The position numbers and the translations under genes are program-made. A stretch of DNA of 64,000 bases from Microlunatus phosphovorus NM-1 (GTDB taxonomy: Bacteria; Actinomycetota; Actinomycetes; Propionibacteriales; Propionibacteriaceae): NCBI RefSeq assembly GCF_000270245.1, contig NC_015635.1:3720001-3784000 (forward strand), given 5' to 3'. Positions 40,411-48,459 of this stretch are shown piece after piece. The notes under the pieces were generated by a model. The model worked only from the letters and a program-made list of their open reading frames with translations, was not told the DNA's origin and did not search any database. How positions within the stretch are numbered: the stretch's first letter is position 1; each line of letters starts with the position of its first letter.

Positions 40411-40908
40411 TTACTGCGCCGCCCGCTCCAGATCCGCGCGGAAGCTCGTCGCAGCGTGCTCGACCGACGACATCAGTGCGTGCCGCTGCATGGCTGAACT
40501 GAGATCCAATTGAGACCGCAACTCAGCGAGGCTGGCAGTGAGCGGGTTCTTGCCAAGCATCAGACTGCTCGACTCCAGACTCAGGATCGCGACCCGGGCG
40601 CCTTCCATGTCGCTGTCCGCAAGACAGCGACGGATCGCGTCGAGTCGCCCGTCCAGCAGTTGCAGATAGTCGGTGACGAACTGCTTCATGGCGTCCTGAC
40701 CGGGATCCAGGGCCACGAATCGGTCATCGGCCGCCGCCGGAGCCGGCGCGGGCAGTCCCCCGACTGACCCGACCGGCTCCGCGGCTGGCAGCGTCTCGCC
40801 CGTCCCCCCGGGCTGCGCTGTCGCCGGACAGCCGACCGCGTCTGCAGCGCACAAGGCGGCGACGTGATGAGTCAGCACGACTGTCCCTTCTTCTGCCCGG
40901 ATCCCCAT
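40411..40908 (-). CDS. HPt-like protein lacking the phospho-accepting His
   Basis: 165 residues, ATG 40908 (GTG 40878 possible). Residues about 65-160 follow the helical pattern of an HPt domain: the segment ILSLESSSLMLGKNPL aligns with the AHTLKGSAGMLGA-type motif, but the His is Leu (residue 109). The N-terminal ~60 residues are Ala/Pro/Gly-rich. It may act as a non-phosphorylatable binding partner of a receiver in the adjacent two-component cluster; convergent with the OmpR-type regulator, 12 bp apart. Assignment rests on pattern only. Confidence 0.5.
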   Translation of the reverse strand: MGIRAEEGTVVLTHHVAALCAADAVGCPATAQPGGTGETLPAAEPVGSVGGLPAPAPAAADDRFVALDPGQDAMKQFVTDYLQLLDGRLDAIRRCLADSDMEGARVAILSLESSSLMLGKNPLTASLAELRSQLDLSSAMQRHALMSSVEHAATSFRADLERAAQ

Positions 40909-41035
40909 CCGGGTTGTGGACCGCCCCCACGGCCCTGCAAGAGAGCATCGATGATCCGCCTCATCAGGTGCCGCGCGGTGCCCGAAGAGCGGCTCAAGAT
41001 TTCCTCAGGATTGTCCGCCCTGACACAATCTCGGG

Positions 41036-42448
41036 GTGGACCAGTCGTCTGAGGACACAGCCAACTCTGCTTCGGCAAACCCTGTCCTGGGCAGATCGCA
41101 ACGGCTCGATCGGCTGCCGTTCAGCCGACAGCACGGCAAGCTGCTCGTCGGCTCGGGTATCGGCTGGGCGCTGGATGCCATGGACATCGGCCTGGTGTCC
41201 TTCGTGCTGGCTGCCCTGGCCACCCAGTGGTCTCTCTCGCCCGGCGAGCTCTCCGCGATCGCCTCGATCGGCTTCGTCGGGATGGCGATCGGCGCCAGCC
41301 TCGGCGGGCTGCTCGCCGACCGGATCGGTCGCCGCCAGGTCTTCGCTTTGACCCTGCTGGTGTATGGATTGGCCACCGGTGCCTCGGCGCTGGCCACCGG
41401 CGTGGGCATGCTGCTGATGCTGCGGTTCCTGGTCGGTCTCGGGCTGGGCGCCGAACTGCCGGTGGCCTCCACCCTGGTCAGCGAATATGCACCAGCCAGG
41501 ATCCGCGGTCGAGTCGTCGTCGCCTTGGAGGCGTTCTGGGCCCTCGGCTGGCTGGCCGCGGCGGTGATCGGCTACCTGGTGGTGCCCTCCTCGGCCGACG
41601 GGTGGCGATGGGCGTTTGCGTTGGGTGTGGTCCCGGCGGCGTACGCGCTGGTGGTCCGCTGGGGATTGCCGGAGTCGGTGCGGTTCCTGGAGCGCCGTGG
41701 CCGAGACGCCGATGCCGAAGCGGCGGTCCGCCGGTTCGAGAGCTCGGCCGGAGTTCCGGCGCCGAGTCCTATCGATCAGCTCGCGGCTGTCCAGGTCTCC
41801 GCCGGCCAGAATCCGATCGGCCAGGGCACGAACGGCCAGAGTGCGAGCGCGCCGCCGTCGTGGCTGGCGCTGTGGTCGCCGGCCTATCGACGCCGGACGC
41901 TCGCCTTGTGGCTGACCTGGTTCGGCACCAACTTCTCCTACTACGGCGCGTTCATCTGGCTCCCGACGCTGCTGGTGGCCTCGGGTTTCACGCTGGTGAA
42001 GTCATTCGAGTTCACGCTGATCATCACGCTGGCTCAGCTGCCCGGCTATGCGCTCTCCGCGATCCTGATCGAGCGCTGGGGCCGCCGACCGACGCTGGCG
42101 CTCTTTCTGGCCGGCTCGGCCCTGAGCGCCGTCGCTTTCGGCCTGGCCGGCTCCGTACCGGCCGTGCTCGCCACCGGGATGGCCCTGTCGTTCTGCAATC
42201 TCGGCGCCTGGGGCGCGCTGTATGCGGTGACCCCCGAGGTCTATCCGACACAGCTGCGGGCCACCGGTGCCGGCAGCGCGGCCGCCTTCGGCCGGCTCGC
42301 CTCGATCATCGCGCCCCTGCTGGTGCCGTTGCTGAGCACGACCACTGGTCTCACCGGGCTGTTCGCGATTTTCGCGCTGGCCTTCGCCATCGCCGCCGTC
42401 GCCGCACTGGCACTGCCGGAGTTGCGCGGCCGGGCATTGGAAGACTGA
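41036..42448 (+). CDS. MFS transporter (sugar/aromatic-acid-type symporter branch)
   Basis: 470 residues, GTG 41036; CACAAT ends 7 nt upstream, so a leaderless transcript is likely. Twelve helices: GWALDAMDIGLVSFVLAAL at helix 1 (DxxD-type motif), GLLADRIGRRQVF (MFS motif A), GLGLGAELPVASTLVSEYAP and the second-half repeats (ERWGRRPTLAL, TPEVYPTQLRATGAGSA). The STEYAPARIRGR / PEVYPTQLRATG patterns are those of the metabolite:H+ symporter (AAHS/SP) branch. The central loop has a Gln/Asn/Ser-rich insertion (about 240-265). The substrate is unknown. Confidence 0.88.
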   Translation: MDQSSEDTANSASANPVLGRSQRLDRLPFSRQHGKLLVGSGIGWALDAMDIGLVSFVLAALATQWSLSPGELSAIASIGFVGMAIGASLGGLLADRIGRRQVFALTLLVYGLATGASALATGVGMLLMLRFLVGLGLGAELPVASTLVSEYAPARIRGRVVVALEAFWALGWLAAAVIGYLVVPSSADGWRWAFALGVVPAAYALVVRWGLPESVRFLERRGRDADAEAAVRRFESSAGVPAPSPIDQLAAVQVSAGQNPIGQGTNGQSASAPPSWLALWSPAYRRRTLALWLTWFGTNFSYYGAFIWLPTLLVASGFTLVKSFEFTLIITLAQLPGYALSAILIERWGRRPTLALFLAGSALSAVAFGLAGSVPAVLATGMALSFCNLGAWGALYAVTPEVYPTQLRATGAGSAAAFGRLASIIAPLLVPLLSTTTGLTGLFAIFALAFAIAAVAALALPELRGRALED

Positions 42449-42462
42449 CGACTCAGAGCCAT

Positions 42463-42617
42463 CTTGAAGGAGCCGATAGTCGCCACTCGATTTGACGTAT
42501 CTGGCGGGTAGCGGTTGAGCGGCGACTTCCGGCTGTTTCGCGGCAATTGAAACAACGAGTTCTCGCCTCTCGACGTGGGACTTCATATCGAGTGGCGACT
42601 TTCAGCTGCTTCACCGC
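42463..42617. repeat. Left degenerate inverted-repeat block flanking the DUF559 gene
   Basis: Contains three copies of a ~25-bp motif related to TCGAGTGGCGACT(A/T)TCGGCTGCTTCGCGGC: minus strand at 42463-42494, plus strand at 42518-42546 and 42585-42617, with CTCGCCTCTCG between the last two. The same islands occur in the same order, inverted, at 43690-43830. Outer ends match over about 25 of 32 positions. Confidence 0.75.
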
Positions 42618-42650
42618 GCCAGCAGGGTGGCCACACACAAAGCGGCTGAG

Positions 42651-42710
42651 GTGTCGTCCGTTTCAGTGGGGTGTTGTCGTTTTCTGCAGGGTGTTGTCCG
42701 TTTCGCTGAA
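42651..42710 (+). repeat. Three tandem 20-bp repeats before the DUF559 gene
   Basis: Units begin GTGTCGTCCGTTTC, GTGTTGTCGTTTTC and GTGTTGTCCGTTTC at 42651, 42671 and 42691, exactly 20 bp apart, about two helical turns. They end 40 bp before the ATG, in a position suited to a regulator binding site; no regulator is known. Confidence 0.7.
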
Positions 42711-42749
42711 CCTCTGGTGGGCTCGGGTCTGGTCAGTCAGGGTAGGCGC

Positions 42750-43694
42750 ATGCCAGCCCGTCGCAAGCCCTTGCCGCAGGAGTTGACGACAGGCGCGTTC
42801 GGACCCGGTCGGGCTGCGGCCGCAGGCATCAAACCAGGTGCTCTGCGTGGGCCGGGCGTCCAACGGATCGGGCGGGGACTGTTCCTGGCCGCCAGCTGTG
42901 ACCCGACGTACCAGACGCTGGTTGCGGCCTATTTGACGGTGCTTCCGTCGGGTGTGACTGCCGTCGACGGGGTGAGTGCGCTGCGGCTGTGGGGTGTCGA
43001 GGTCGGCACAGAGCGACCGTACCGGTATGTGACGACTGCCAAGCATCACTCGGTGCGCGGCGAGGTACGGGTCCGTCGGACGAGTCAGGGGTTGCCGCCT
43101 TGTCAGCACCAGGTGCTGCTGCCGTTGCCGGCACTGGTCGCAGCCCGACATGATCTGGATCTGGTGAGTCTGGTGGTCGCCGGAGATTGGCTGATCCGAG
43201 CGCGGCATGCGACGCTGAGCGAGGTGCAGGCTGCGCTGGCGGCCGCCGAGGGGCGGGACTGTTGCCGGGCTCGTCGCGCCGCCGAGCTTGTTCGTGCGGG
43301 GAGTGAGTCGCCACGCGAGACCCGGCTCCGGCTGCTCATGGTGTTGGCCGGGTTGCCTGAGCCGGAGTGCAATGTCGAGCTCGGTGATGAGCGTGGCTTC
43401 ATCGCGCGGGTCGACCTCTATCTCAGAACCTGGCGGGTAGCCGGGGAGTATGAGGGCGATCAGCATCGCACCGATCCCGACACCTATGCGAGGGATCTGC
43501 GACGGTACGAGCGCCTCGTCGCGTTCGGGGTGGTTCCGGTGCGTGTCGCGAAGGCGCATCTGAAGCGTCCGCGCGACGTCGTCATGCGGATCTTCGAGGC
43601 ATTGGTATCTCGCGGATACGACGGTCCGCCCCCGATATTCGGTCCCGAGTGGTGCGAGGCATTCGAGCCACGGCGCCGGTCCCCCACGTCCTGA
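42750..43694 (+). CDS. DUF559-type (Vsr-like) endonuclease-fold protein with AbiEi-like N-terminus
   Basis: 314 residues from ATG 42750, chosen for AGGGTAGG upstream and because the frame before it lies in repeats. Residues about 20-190 resemble the winged-helix/AbiEi-type N-terminus seen in many actinobacterial proteins (RIGRGLFLAAS, VTAVDGVSALRLWGV). Residues about 200-300 match DUF559/Vsr-like PD-(D/E)xK fold: SPRETRLRLLMVLAGLPEPECN, RVDLYLRTWRVAGEYEGDQHRTD, RDLRRYERLVAFGVVPVRV, so the acidic residues and H are in place. Nuclease activity is plausible but untested. The gene is enclosed by inverted repeat blocks (42463-43830). Confidence 0.75.
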   Translation: MPARRKPLPQELTTGAFGPGRAAAAGIKPGALRGPGVQRIGRGLFLAASCDPTYQTLVAAYLTVLPSGVTAVDGVSALRLWGVEVGTERPYRYVTTAKHHSVRGEVRVRRTSQGLPPCQHQVLLPLPALVAARHDLDLVSLVVAGDWLIRARHATLSEVQAALAAAEGRDCCRARRAAELVRAGSESPRETRLRLLMVLAGLPEPECNVELGDERGFIARVDLYLRTWRVAGEYEGDQHRTDPDTYARDLRRYERLVAFGVVPVRVAKAHLKRPRDVVMRIFEALVSRGYDGPPPIFGPEWCEAFEPRRRSPTS

Positions 43695-43830
43695 CACCCG
43701 AAAGTCACCACTCGATTCGGTGCCGCTCACCGAGAGGCGAGGATTGGTCCTTTCCCGGGCCGCGAAGCAGCCGATAGTCGCCATTCGAAACAGGACCACA
43801 TATCGACTGGCGACTTATGGCTCCATCAAA
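43690..43830. repeat. Right degenerate inverted-repeat block flanking the DUF559 gene
   Basis: Inverted counterpart of 42463-42617: motif copies at 43693-43713 and 43763-43789 (minus strand) and 43799-43830 (plus strand), with CGAGAGGCGAG between the first two. Together the blocks bound a 1368-bp unit. No clear target duplication is seen outside. Confidence 0.75.
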
Positions 43831-43955
43831 CCGACGGATCCGGATGTCGCCGCTTGTGGCTGGTGGTCATCGCCAAGGATGAGCCCGATAGTGGCCGCAC
43901 AACCATCGGATCCGCCCTCTTGCTCGAGAGGCTCATCTTTGAGAGGAGGACCAGC

Positions 43956-44054
43956 ATGCCCAAGACCATCAAGTACGCGATCGCAACCCTCATCGTTGCG
44001 GCATCATCGCTCATCCCGCTCGCCGCAGAGGCCACGAAGACCGTCGGTGGCTGA
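43956..44054 (+). CDS. 32-aa secreted or membrane peptide precursor ending TKTVGG
   Basis: ATG 43956 follows a very strong Shine-Dalgarno (GAGAGGAGGA, 43941-43950). The product has a positively charged start (MPKTIK), a hydrophobic core (YAIATLIVAASSLIPLA) and an AEA-type signal peptidase site, leaving only TKTVGG (or ATKTVGG) at the C-terminus. The next annotated gene, a subtilase, contains TVGG followed by three TKTIGV repeats, so the tail resembles part of that protein. It could be a signal peptide releasing a hexapeptide, or a small membrane-bound regulator. Not a known family by inspection. The 125 bp before it (after the repeat block) must carry the promoter; no confident -35/-10 pair was found. 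Confidence 0.65.
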   Translation: MPKTIKYAIATLIVAASSLIPLAAEATKTVGG

Positions 44055-44190
44055 TACAGCCGACGACGGGAGGGCACGCCAGGTGCCGAGTCGGCGGACT
44101 CCGAGTCGGGCCGCATCGCGGCAGCTCCGCCGGCGCCGGCACCAGCAACTCGTGAACCGAATCCACTTCGGATCGGGATTCTCGGTTTGA
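44047..44190 (+). CDS. Possible 47-aa Arg-rich small protein, overlapping the peptide gene
   Basis: GTG 44047 overlaps the stop of the 32-aa peptide by 8 nt, a coupling-type layout. The product is Arg/Gln-rich (RAASRQLRRRRHQQLVNR) and ends HFGSGFSV, faintly like VGFSDEY in the protease. It has no Shine-Dalgarno of its own and no recognised domain, so it may be chance. Confidence 0.25.
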   Translation: MADTADDGRARQVPSRRTPSRAASRQLRRRRHQQLVNRIHFGSGFSV

Positions 44191-44192
44191 AA

Positions 44193-44252
44193 ATGACCGA
44201 GGAGCACGGACAAAAGTTCGTGGTCTATCGAACCCGTGGCCCCCTACGCTGA
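44193..44252 (+). CDS. Possible 19-aa peptide MTEEHGQKFVVYRTRGPLR
   Basis: ATG 44193 lies 2 nt after the previous stop. No Shine-Dalgarno. It lies 30 bp before the subtilase and might be a leftover 5' exon-like remnant of a longer protease N-terminus, or chance. Confidence 0.2.
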   Translation: MTEEHGQKFVVYRTRGPLR

Positions 44253-44282
44253 CACGAGCAGCGGACGAAATCGGGGGAGATC

Positions 44283-45842
44283 ATGAGTCCAGTGCAGCAG
44301 CGATACCACGGCATGTACGACCCGCTTGCGGCGTACAACGCCCGGGCGCTCGAGCCCGGCAAAGCGATTCGGACCTCGGACAGCAGCGCATCGTCAACGC
44401 TGTACATCGCCGACAGCATCCTTGTCGAGGGCGCTCCGGAGAGCGACGAGATCACCGACTTCCAAGCTTGGCTTCTGGAGAACAAGCACATCCTTGCGGT
44501 CCCTGACCGTCGAAATGTTGCCGTCTTCAACACTCGGGTCAGGGACGAGCGCACAACGCCCTGGGTCACCCCGATGACGTTGGCTCCGGCCCCCGGACAT
44601 GCCGTCACGATCGACTCCTGGACGCTGATCCAGCAATACCGCGCGGCGGTGCAGCGTGGCGAAGGCGACGATCACAAGCGGGCGACACCTGAGCGGGATC
44701 CTGCTGCCGATGCTCCAGCGGCGGCTGAACGCGAGATGCCAGAACGTACCGAATGCGGGGAGCGGCCGATCCTGGCGCCGACAAGGGTGGGCTTGGATCA
44801 CCTGATGGGGGCGAGTATCCTCGGCCAGTCGATGACCGTCGGCGGCACCAAGACGATCGGCGTGACCAAGACCATCGGCGTCACGAAAACGATCGGCGTC
44901 GGGTTCAGCGATGAATACGCGATCCCAGGCCTCGGTGGACGGACGCCTGTGTCCTACGTCGGTGCCGATCCACTCCGGAGTGGGCGGAAGGACGCACCGG
45001 TTGTCGCCCTGTTCGACACCGGTATCGGCAAGCACCGTTGGCTGGAGCAGGGAGTCACCGTCGTCGGATCGAACCCCGGATCGGTCTGCGCGGAGGACAC
45101 CGGCATCTGTCACGATCAACTCGAAGGCCGACTGGACGACTTCGCCGGACACGGCACCTTCATCGCCGGCCTGCTCCGGCAGACCTGTCCAGATGCCAGT
45201 CTGATCATGTTCCCGGTGATGGATTCCAGCGGGTACGTGCCGGAGTCGGCCATGATCACCGCCTTCGAAGAACTCGCCGCCATGCGGATCAAGGGCACTG
45301 CGGTCGACGCGATCTCGATGTCGTTCGGCTACTACCACGAGGAAGAGGACAAGTCGAAGACGGCGTCGCTCTACAACACCTTGAAGAACCTCTCGACCGA
45401 GAAGGACCGGCGTGGCAGGACCGTAGTCATGGTCGCTTCCGCCGGCAACGACGCCACCGACCGGCCACTGCTGCCCGCGGCCTTCGCCGACGACGTCGAC
45501 AACCTGACGAGCGTGGGTGCCCGCAACCCGAACGACACCGTGGCCCTGTTCAGCAACGCCGGCGCTTGGGTCAAGACCTATTGGACGGGCTCCCAACTGA
45601 TGAGCACCCTGCCGGAGACGTTCACCAAAGGCGGCATCCAGCCCACGGCGCGCACCGAGTGGGATCAGCGCCAGCGTGAGTCGCTGGACCTCGATGACTT
45701 CAGTTCGGGGTTTGCGACCTGGTCTGGAACCTCGTTCGCAGCGCCTGCCTTCCTCGGCCGTTGCCTGCAGGTCCACCTGGATGAGCCGGGCTCCGAACTA
45801 GCGAACGTCGTACGCGATGTCGCCGAAAAACACAGTCATTGA
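44283..45842 (+). CDS. Cytoplasmic S8 (subtilisin-like) peptidase with TKTIGV repeats
   Basis: 519 residues, ATG after GGGGGAG. No signal peptide or membrane helix, so it should act inside the cell. Residues 1-~165 form an N-terminal domain without a recognised family (LYIADSILVEGAPESDEITDFQAWLLEN). Residues 185-207 hold TVGG plus three TKTIGV units. The Peptidase_S8 domain (~235-505) has the full triad: Asp245 (LFDTGIG), His290 (GHGTFIAG), Ser484 (GTSFAAP), and the oxyanion Asn in SAGNDATD. It overlaps the CHAT gene by 26 bp in another frame, so the two are one operon. Protease cascades in bacterial conflict systems pair such enzymes; substrate unknown. Confidence 0.9.
   Translation: MSPVQQRYHGMYDPLAAYNARALEPGKAIRTSDSSASSTLYIADSILVEGAPESDEITDFQAWLLENKHILAVPDRRNVAVFNTRVRDERTTPWVTPMTLAPAPGHAVTIDSWTLIQQYRAAVQRGEGDDHKRATPERDPAADAPAAAEREMPERTECGERPILAPTRVGLDHLMGASILGQSMTVGGTKTIGVTKTIGVTKTIGVGFSDEYAIPGLGGRTPVSYVGADPLRSGRKDAPVVALFDTGIGKHRWLEQGVTVVGSNPGSVCAEDTGICHDQLEGRLDDFAGHGTFIAGLLRQTCPDASLIMFPVMDSSGYVPESAMITAFEELAAMRIKGTAVDAISMSFGYYHEEEDKSKTASLYNTLKNLSTEKDRRGRTVVMVASAGNDATDRPLLPAAFADDVDNLTSVGARNPNDTVALFSNAGAWVKTYWTGSQLMSTLPETFTKGGIQPTARTEWDQRQRESLDLDDFSSGFATWSGTSFAAPAFLGRCLQVHLDEPGSELANVVRDVAEKHSH
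44835..44900 (+). repeat. TVGG plus three 18-bp in-frame repeats encoding TKTIGV
   Basis: Units at 44847-44864, 44865-44882 and 44883-44900. All base differences among them (ACC/ACG, AAG/AAA, GTG/GTC) are synonymous, so the peptide is kept while the DNA has diverged. TKTVGG at the end of the 43956-44054 peptide is a close match. Confidence 0.9.
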
Positions 45843-48435
45843 GCCGATCCCAGCCTCGGTTCTCGCCCGCGCACAGGACTATCAGCATCGCGCCGCCATC
45901 GAGAACAGCTCGGGCCATGTGGCGCGCGGACACCGTCTGGCCACCGCCGGCTGGGCGCTGCTGAAGCTCCCTGACGTTCACAGCGAAGCGATCTGTGAGC
46001 CAGTTCGGTGCCGCCTGGCAACTAGGATGCTGGCCACCATGGCGAAGGCCGCCGTCGAGATGAGCGGTATCGAAGTCGCATTGGCCACCATGGAACGCTC
46101 CCTGGACTGGTCGACCTGCCTCGCCGACCAGGAATTGACTGCGCTGATGCTCAGCCAGAAGGCCCTCATCCTGTTTCGTGGCGGGCGACTCGAGGAAGCC
46201 GAGCAGACGTTCGCCGACGCCCTCGACCTGATGCGCGAAGGCGACCGCGATGCCATCCGAGTGCTCCTCAATCGCGGCGCGCTCTTCGTGGAGATGGGCG
46301 TGATCGGCCGTGCTCGTCTGGATCTGGCGACGGCGGTTCAGCTCTCCCGCCCGCTCGGCGATACCCAGTTCCAGCACATCGCCCTGCATAACCTGGGCTG
46401 CCTGGAGTTCACCTCCGGCGATCTACCAACGGCCCTGCGGCTGATGCAGGAAGCGCTCGAGGTCGACAGCCAGACGCTGGAAGGGCTCACCCATCTCGAT
46501 CGGTCCCGGGTGCTGCTGGCGGCGGGACTCCCCGATGAAGCTGACGCCGCACTGGCCCAGGCGGGCGAGCTTTTCCGGCGGGATCGGTGCTGGCAGGACC
46601 TGGCCGAGGTGGATCTGACCCGAGCAGAGGTGGCGCTGCTGACCGGCCGGGTCGCCGAGGCGCGGCTGTTGGCGGGCCGGGCGCGGGATCGCTTCCGGCG
46701 GCACGGGAACGACCGCTGGCGACGCAACGCCGAGTTGGTGCTGCTGCACGCCGACCAGGCTGCCGGGCGGCCACCGGCCCGGCTGCTCCCGCCGACGCGG
46801 CGACTGGCGGCCGAGTTCGCCGCGGCCGACTTCGGCCAGCAGGCGCGGAGCACGCTGCTGCTGGCGGCCGAACTCGAACTCGAGCGGCACCAGACCGATG
46901 CGGCCGACATTCTGCTCGACCAGATCGGCACAGTCGGCAGGACCGAGCCGATCGCCGTCCGGCTGCATCATCGCCTGGTTCGGGCGGTCAGCTTGGAACG
47001 GCACGATCGGCTGCCGGCGGCACGCCGCTCGCTCGCTCAAGGGTTGCGAGAACTCGCCGCCTATCAGGCCCAGTTCGGCGGCATCGACCTGCAAAGCGCG
47101 AGCGCAATTCACGGTCGCAGGCTGGTGGAGCACGACGTCGACCTCGCGATCCGCTCCGGCCGCGCCGTCGCCGTGCTGGCCGCCGTCGAACGGTCGCGAG
47201 CCGTCACCAGCCGAATTCAACCGGTCACCCCGCCGGCCGACGAGGCCACCGCCGGGCTGCTCACCGCGCTGCGGCGCGCCGCCGAGACGGCTGCCGACGA
47301 CGTGCAAGCCGGCGCCCGACCACTGTCGGCGACAGGGACGCGGAGGGCTCCGGCGTCGCCGGCCCTGCGGCAGGTCGCCGACCTACAAGCACAACTGCGT
47401 ACCCGCTCCTGGTTGAACAGCGGCAGCCGCGCCTGGCAGCCGCCGGCACCGGTCCGTGACCTGCGCGCCGCGGCCGCCACGGACGGTTGTCATCTGGTCA
47501 CCGTCATCGAGCACCGCGGGCACATCGGCTCCGTCACCATCACCGAGGGCGGCCGGATGCGACTGCGGGAACTCGCCGACGCGGAAACCGTCCGTGGCTG
47601 GCAGCGCCGGCTGGCTGCCGACCTGGACGTGCTGGCCAATGCCGGGCTGCCCGAGGCGATGAAAGCAGCCGTCAGGCGTTCCCTGCGGCACAGCGCAGCC
47701 GAGCTCGGCCGGCTGCTCGGTCCAGCGATCGTCGACGACGACCGGCCGGTGGTGCTCAGTTCACCCGGCAGCCTGCTGACACTGCCCTGGTCGCTGCTGC
47801 CGCCGTTGGCCGGACGCCCGCTGACTGTGGCTCCCTCGCTCAGTGGCTGGCTCCGCGGGCGTACCAGATTGGCCGGCGCCGCCCCCGCGGATCGCTGGTC
47901 GATGACGGCCGTGGCAGGACCAGGGCTGGCCCGCGCCCAGGAAGAGGCCGCCGACGTGGCCGCCAGCTGGTCGGCCGGTGCCGACGTACGCCAGCTGCCG
48001 GGGGCGACGCCCGCCGAGCTGCTGGAGGCGATGGCGACCAGCCGACTCGTCCACGTCGCCGCCCACGGCGTCCACCGGAGCGAGAACCCGATGTTCTCGT
48101 CGCTGTCCCTGACCTCCGGACCGCTGTTCGCCTACGAGCTGGACCAGCGCCCGCAGCTGCCCGAGCACGTCGTGTTGTCGGCTTGCGATGCCGGACAAAG
48201 CACTGTGCGAGCCACCGAGACCTTGGGCCTGACCAGCGTTCTGCTCCAGCTGGGCACGGCCAGCGTGGTCGCCGGAGTCGCCCGCGTGCACGACGACACC
48301 GCCGCCAAGATCATGACCGGCTACCACCGCCACCTGGTTCGGGGGGCAAATGCGGCCGAGGCGTTGTGCGCCGCCGCGGCCGGAGTCGAGGAGCCGAGTC
48401 CGTTCGTCTGCTTCGGCACGGCCTGGCGCGCCTGA
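45817..48435 (+). CDS. TPR-CHAT protein (caspase-like protease)
   Basis: 872 residues, ATG 45817 inside the end of the subtilase gene. The N-terminal ~480 residues are tetratricopeptide-like helices (MLSQKALILFRGGRLEEAEQTFADAL, LHNLGCLEFTSGDLPTALRLMQEAL), a sensor or scaffold. The C-terminal CHAT domain (~600-870) has His750 (LVHVAAHGVHR) and Cys790 (VVLSACDAGQS), the catalytic dyad of caspase/separase-like clan CD proteases, both present. The tail ends ...PFVCFGTAWRA as in other CHAT proteins. Bacterial CHAT proteases act in immunity (gasdermin or Craspase-type systems). With the subtilase it forms a two-protease operon; direction of any cleavage is unknown. Confidence 0.92.
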   Translation: MSPKNTVIEPIPASVLARAQDYQHRAAIENSSGHVARGHRLATAGWALLKLPDVHSEAICEPVRCRLATRMLATMAKAAVEMSGIEVALATMERSLDWSTCLADQELTALMLSQKALILFRGGRLEEAEQTFADALDLMREGDRDAIRVLLNRGALFVEMGVIGRARLDLATAVQLSRPLGDTQFQHIALHNLGCLEFTSGDLPTALRLMQEALEVDSQTLEGLTHLDRSRVLLAAGLPDEADAALAQAGELFRRDRCWQDLAEVDLTRAEVALLTGRVAEARLLAGRARDRFRRHGNDRWRRNAELVLLHADQAAGRPPARLLPPTRRLAAEFAAADFGQQARSTLLLAAELELERHQTDAADILLDQIGTVGRTEPIAVRLHHRLVRAVSLERHDRLPAARRSLAQGLRELAAYQAQFGGIDLQSASAIHGRRLVEHDVDLAIRSGRAVAVLAAVERSRAVTSRIQPVTPPADEATAGLLTALRRAAETAADDVQAGARPLSATGTRRAPASPALRQVADLQAQLRTRSWLNSGSRAWQPPAPVRDLRAAAATDGCHLVTVIEHRGHIGSVTITEGGRMRLRELADAETVRGWQRRLAADLDVLANAGLPEAMKAAVRRSLRHSAAELGRLLGPAIVDDDRPVVLSSPGSLLTLPWSLLPPLAGRPLTVAPSLSGWLRGRTRLAGAAPADRWSMTAVAGPGLARAQEEAADVAASWSAGADVRQLPGATPAELLEAMATSRLVHVAAHGVHRSENPMFSSLSLTSGPLFAYELDQRPQLPEHVVLSACDAGQSTVRATETLGLTSVLLQLGTASVVAGVARVHDDTAAKIMTGYHRHLVRGANAAEALCAAAAGVEEPSPFVCFGTAWRA

Positions 48436-48459
48436 CCGGTCTGAACTCAGCTGCCGGGC

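Noticed and set aside
42463-43830. Classical transposon
   Set aside because: No transposase and no clear target duplication; only inverted repeat blocks around a nuclease-fold gene.
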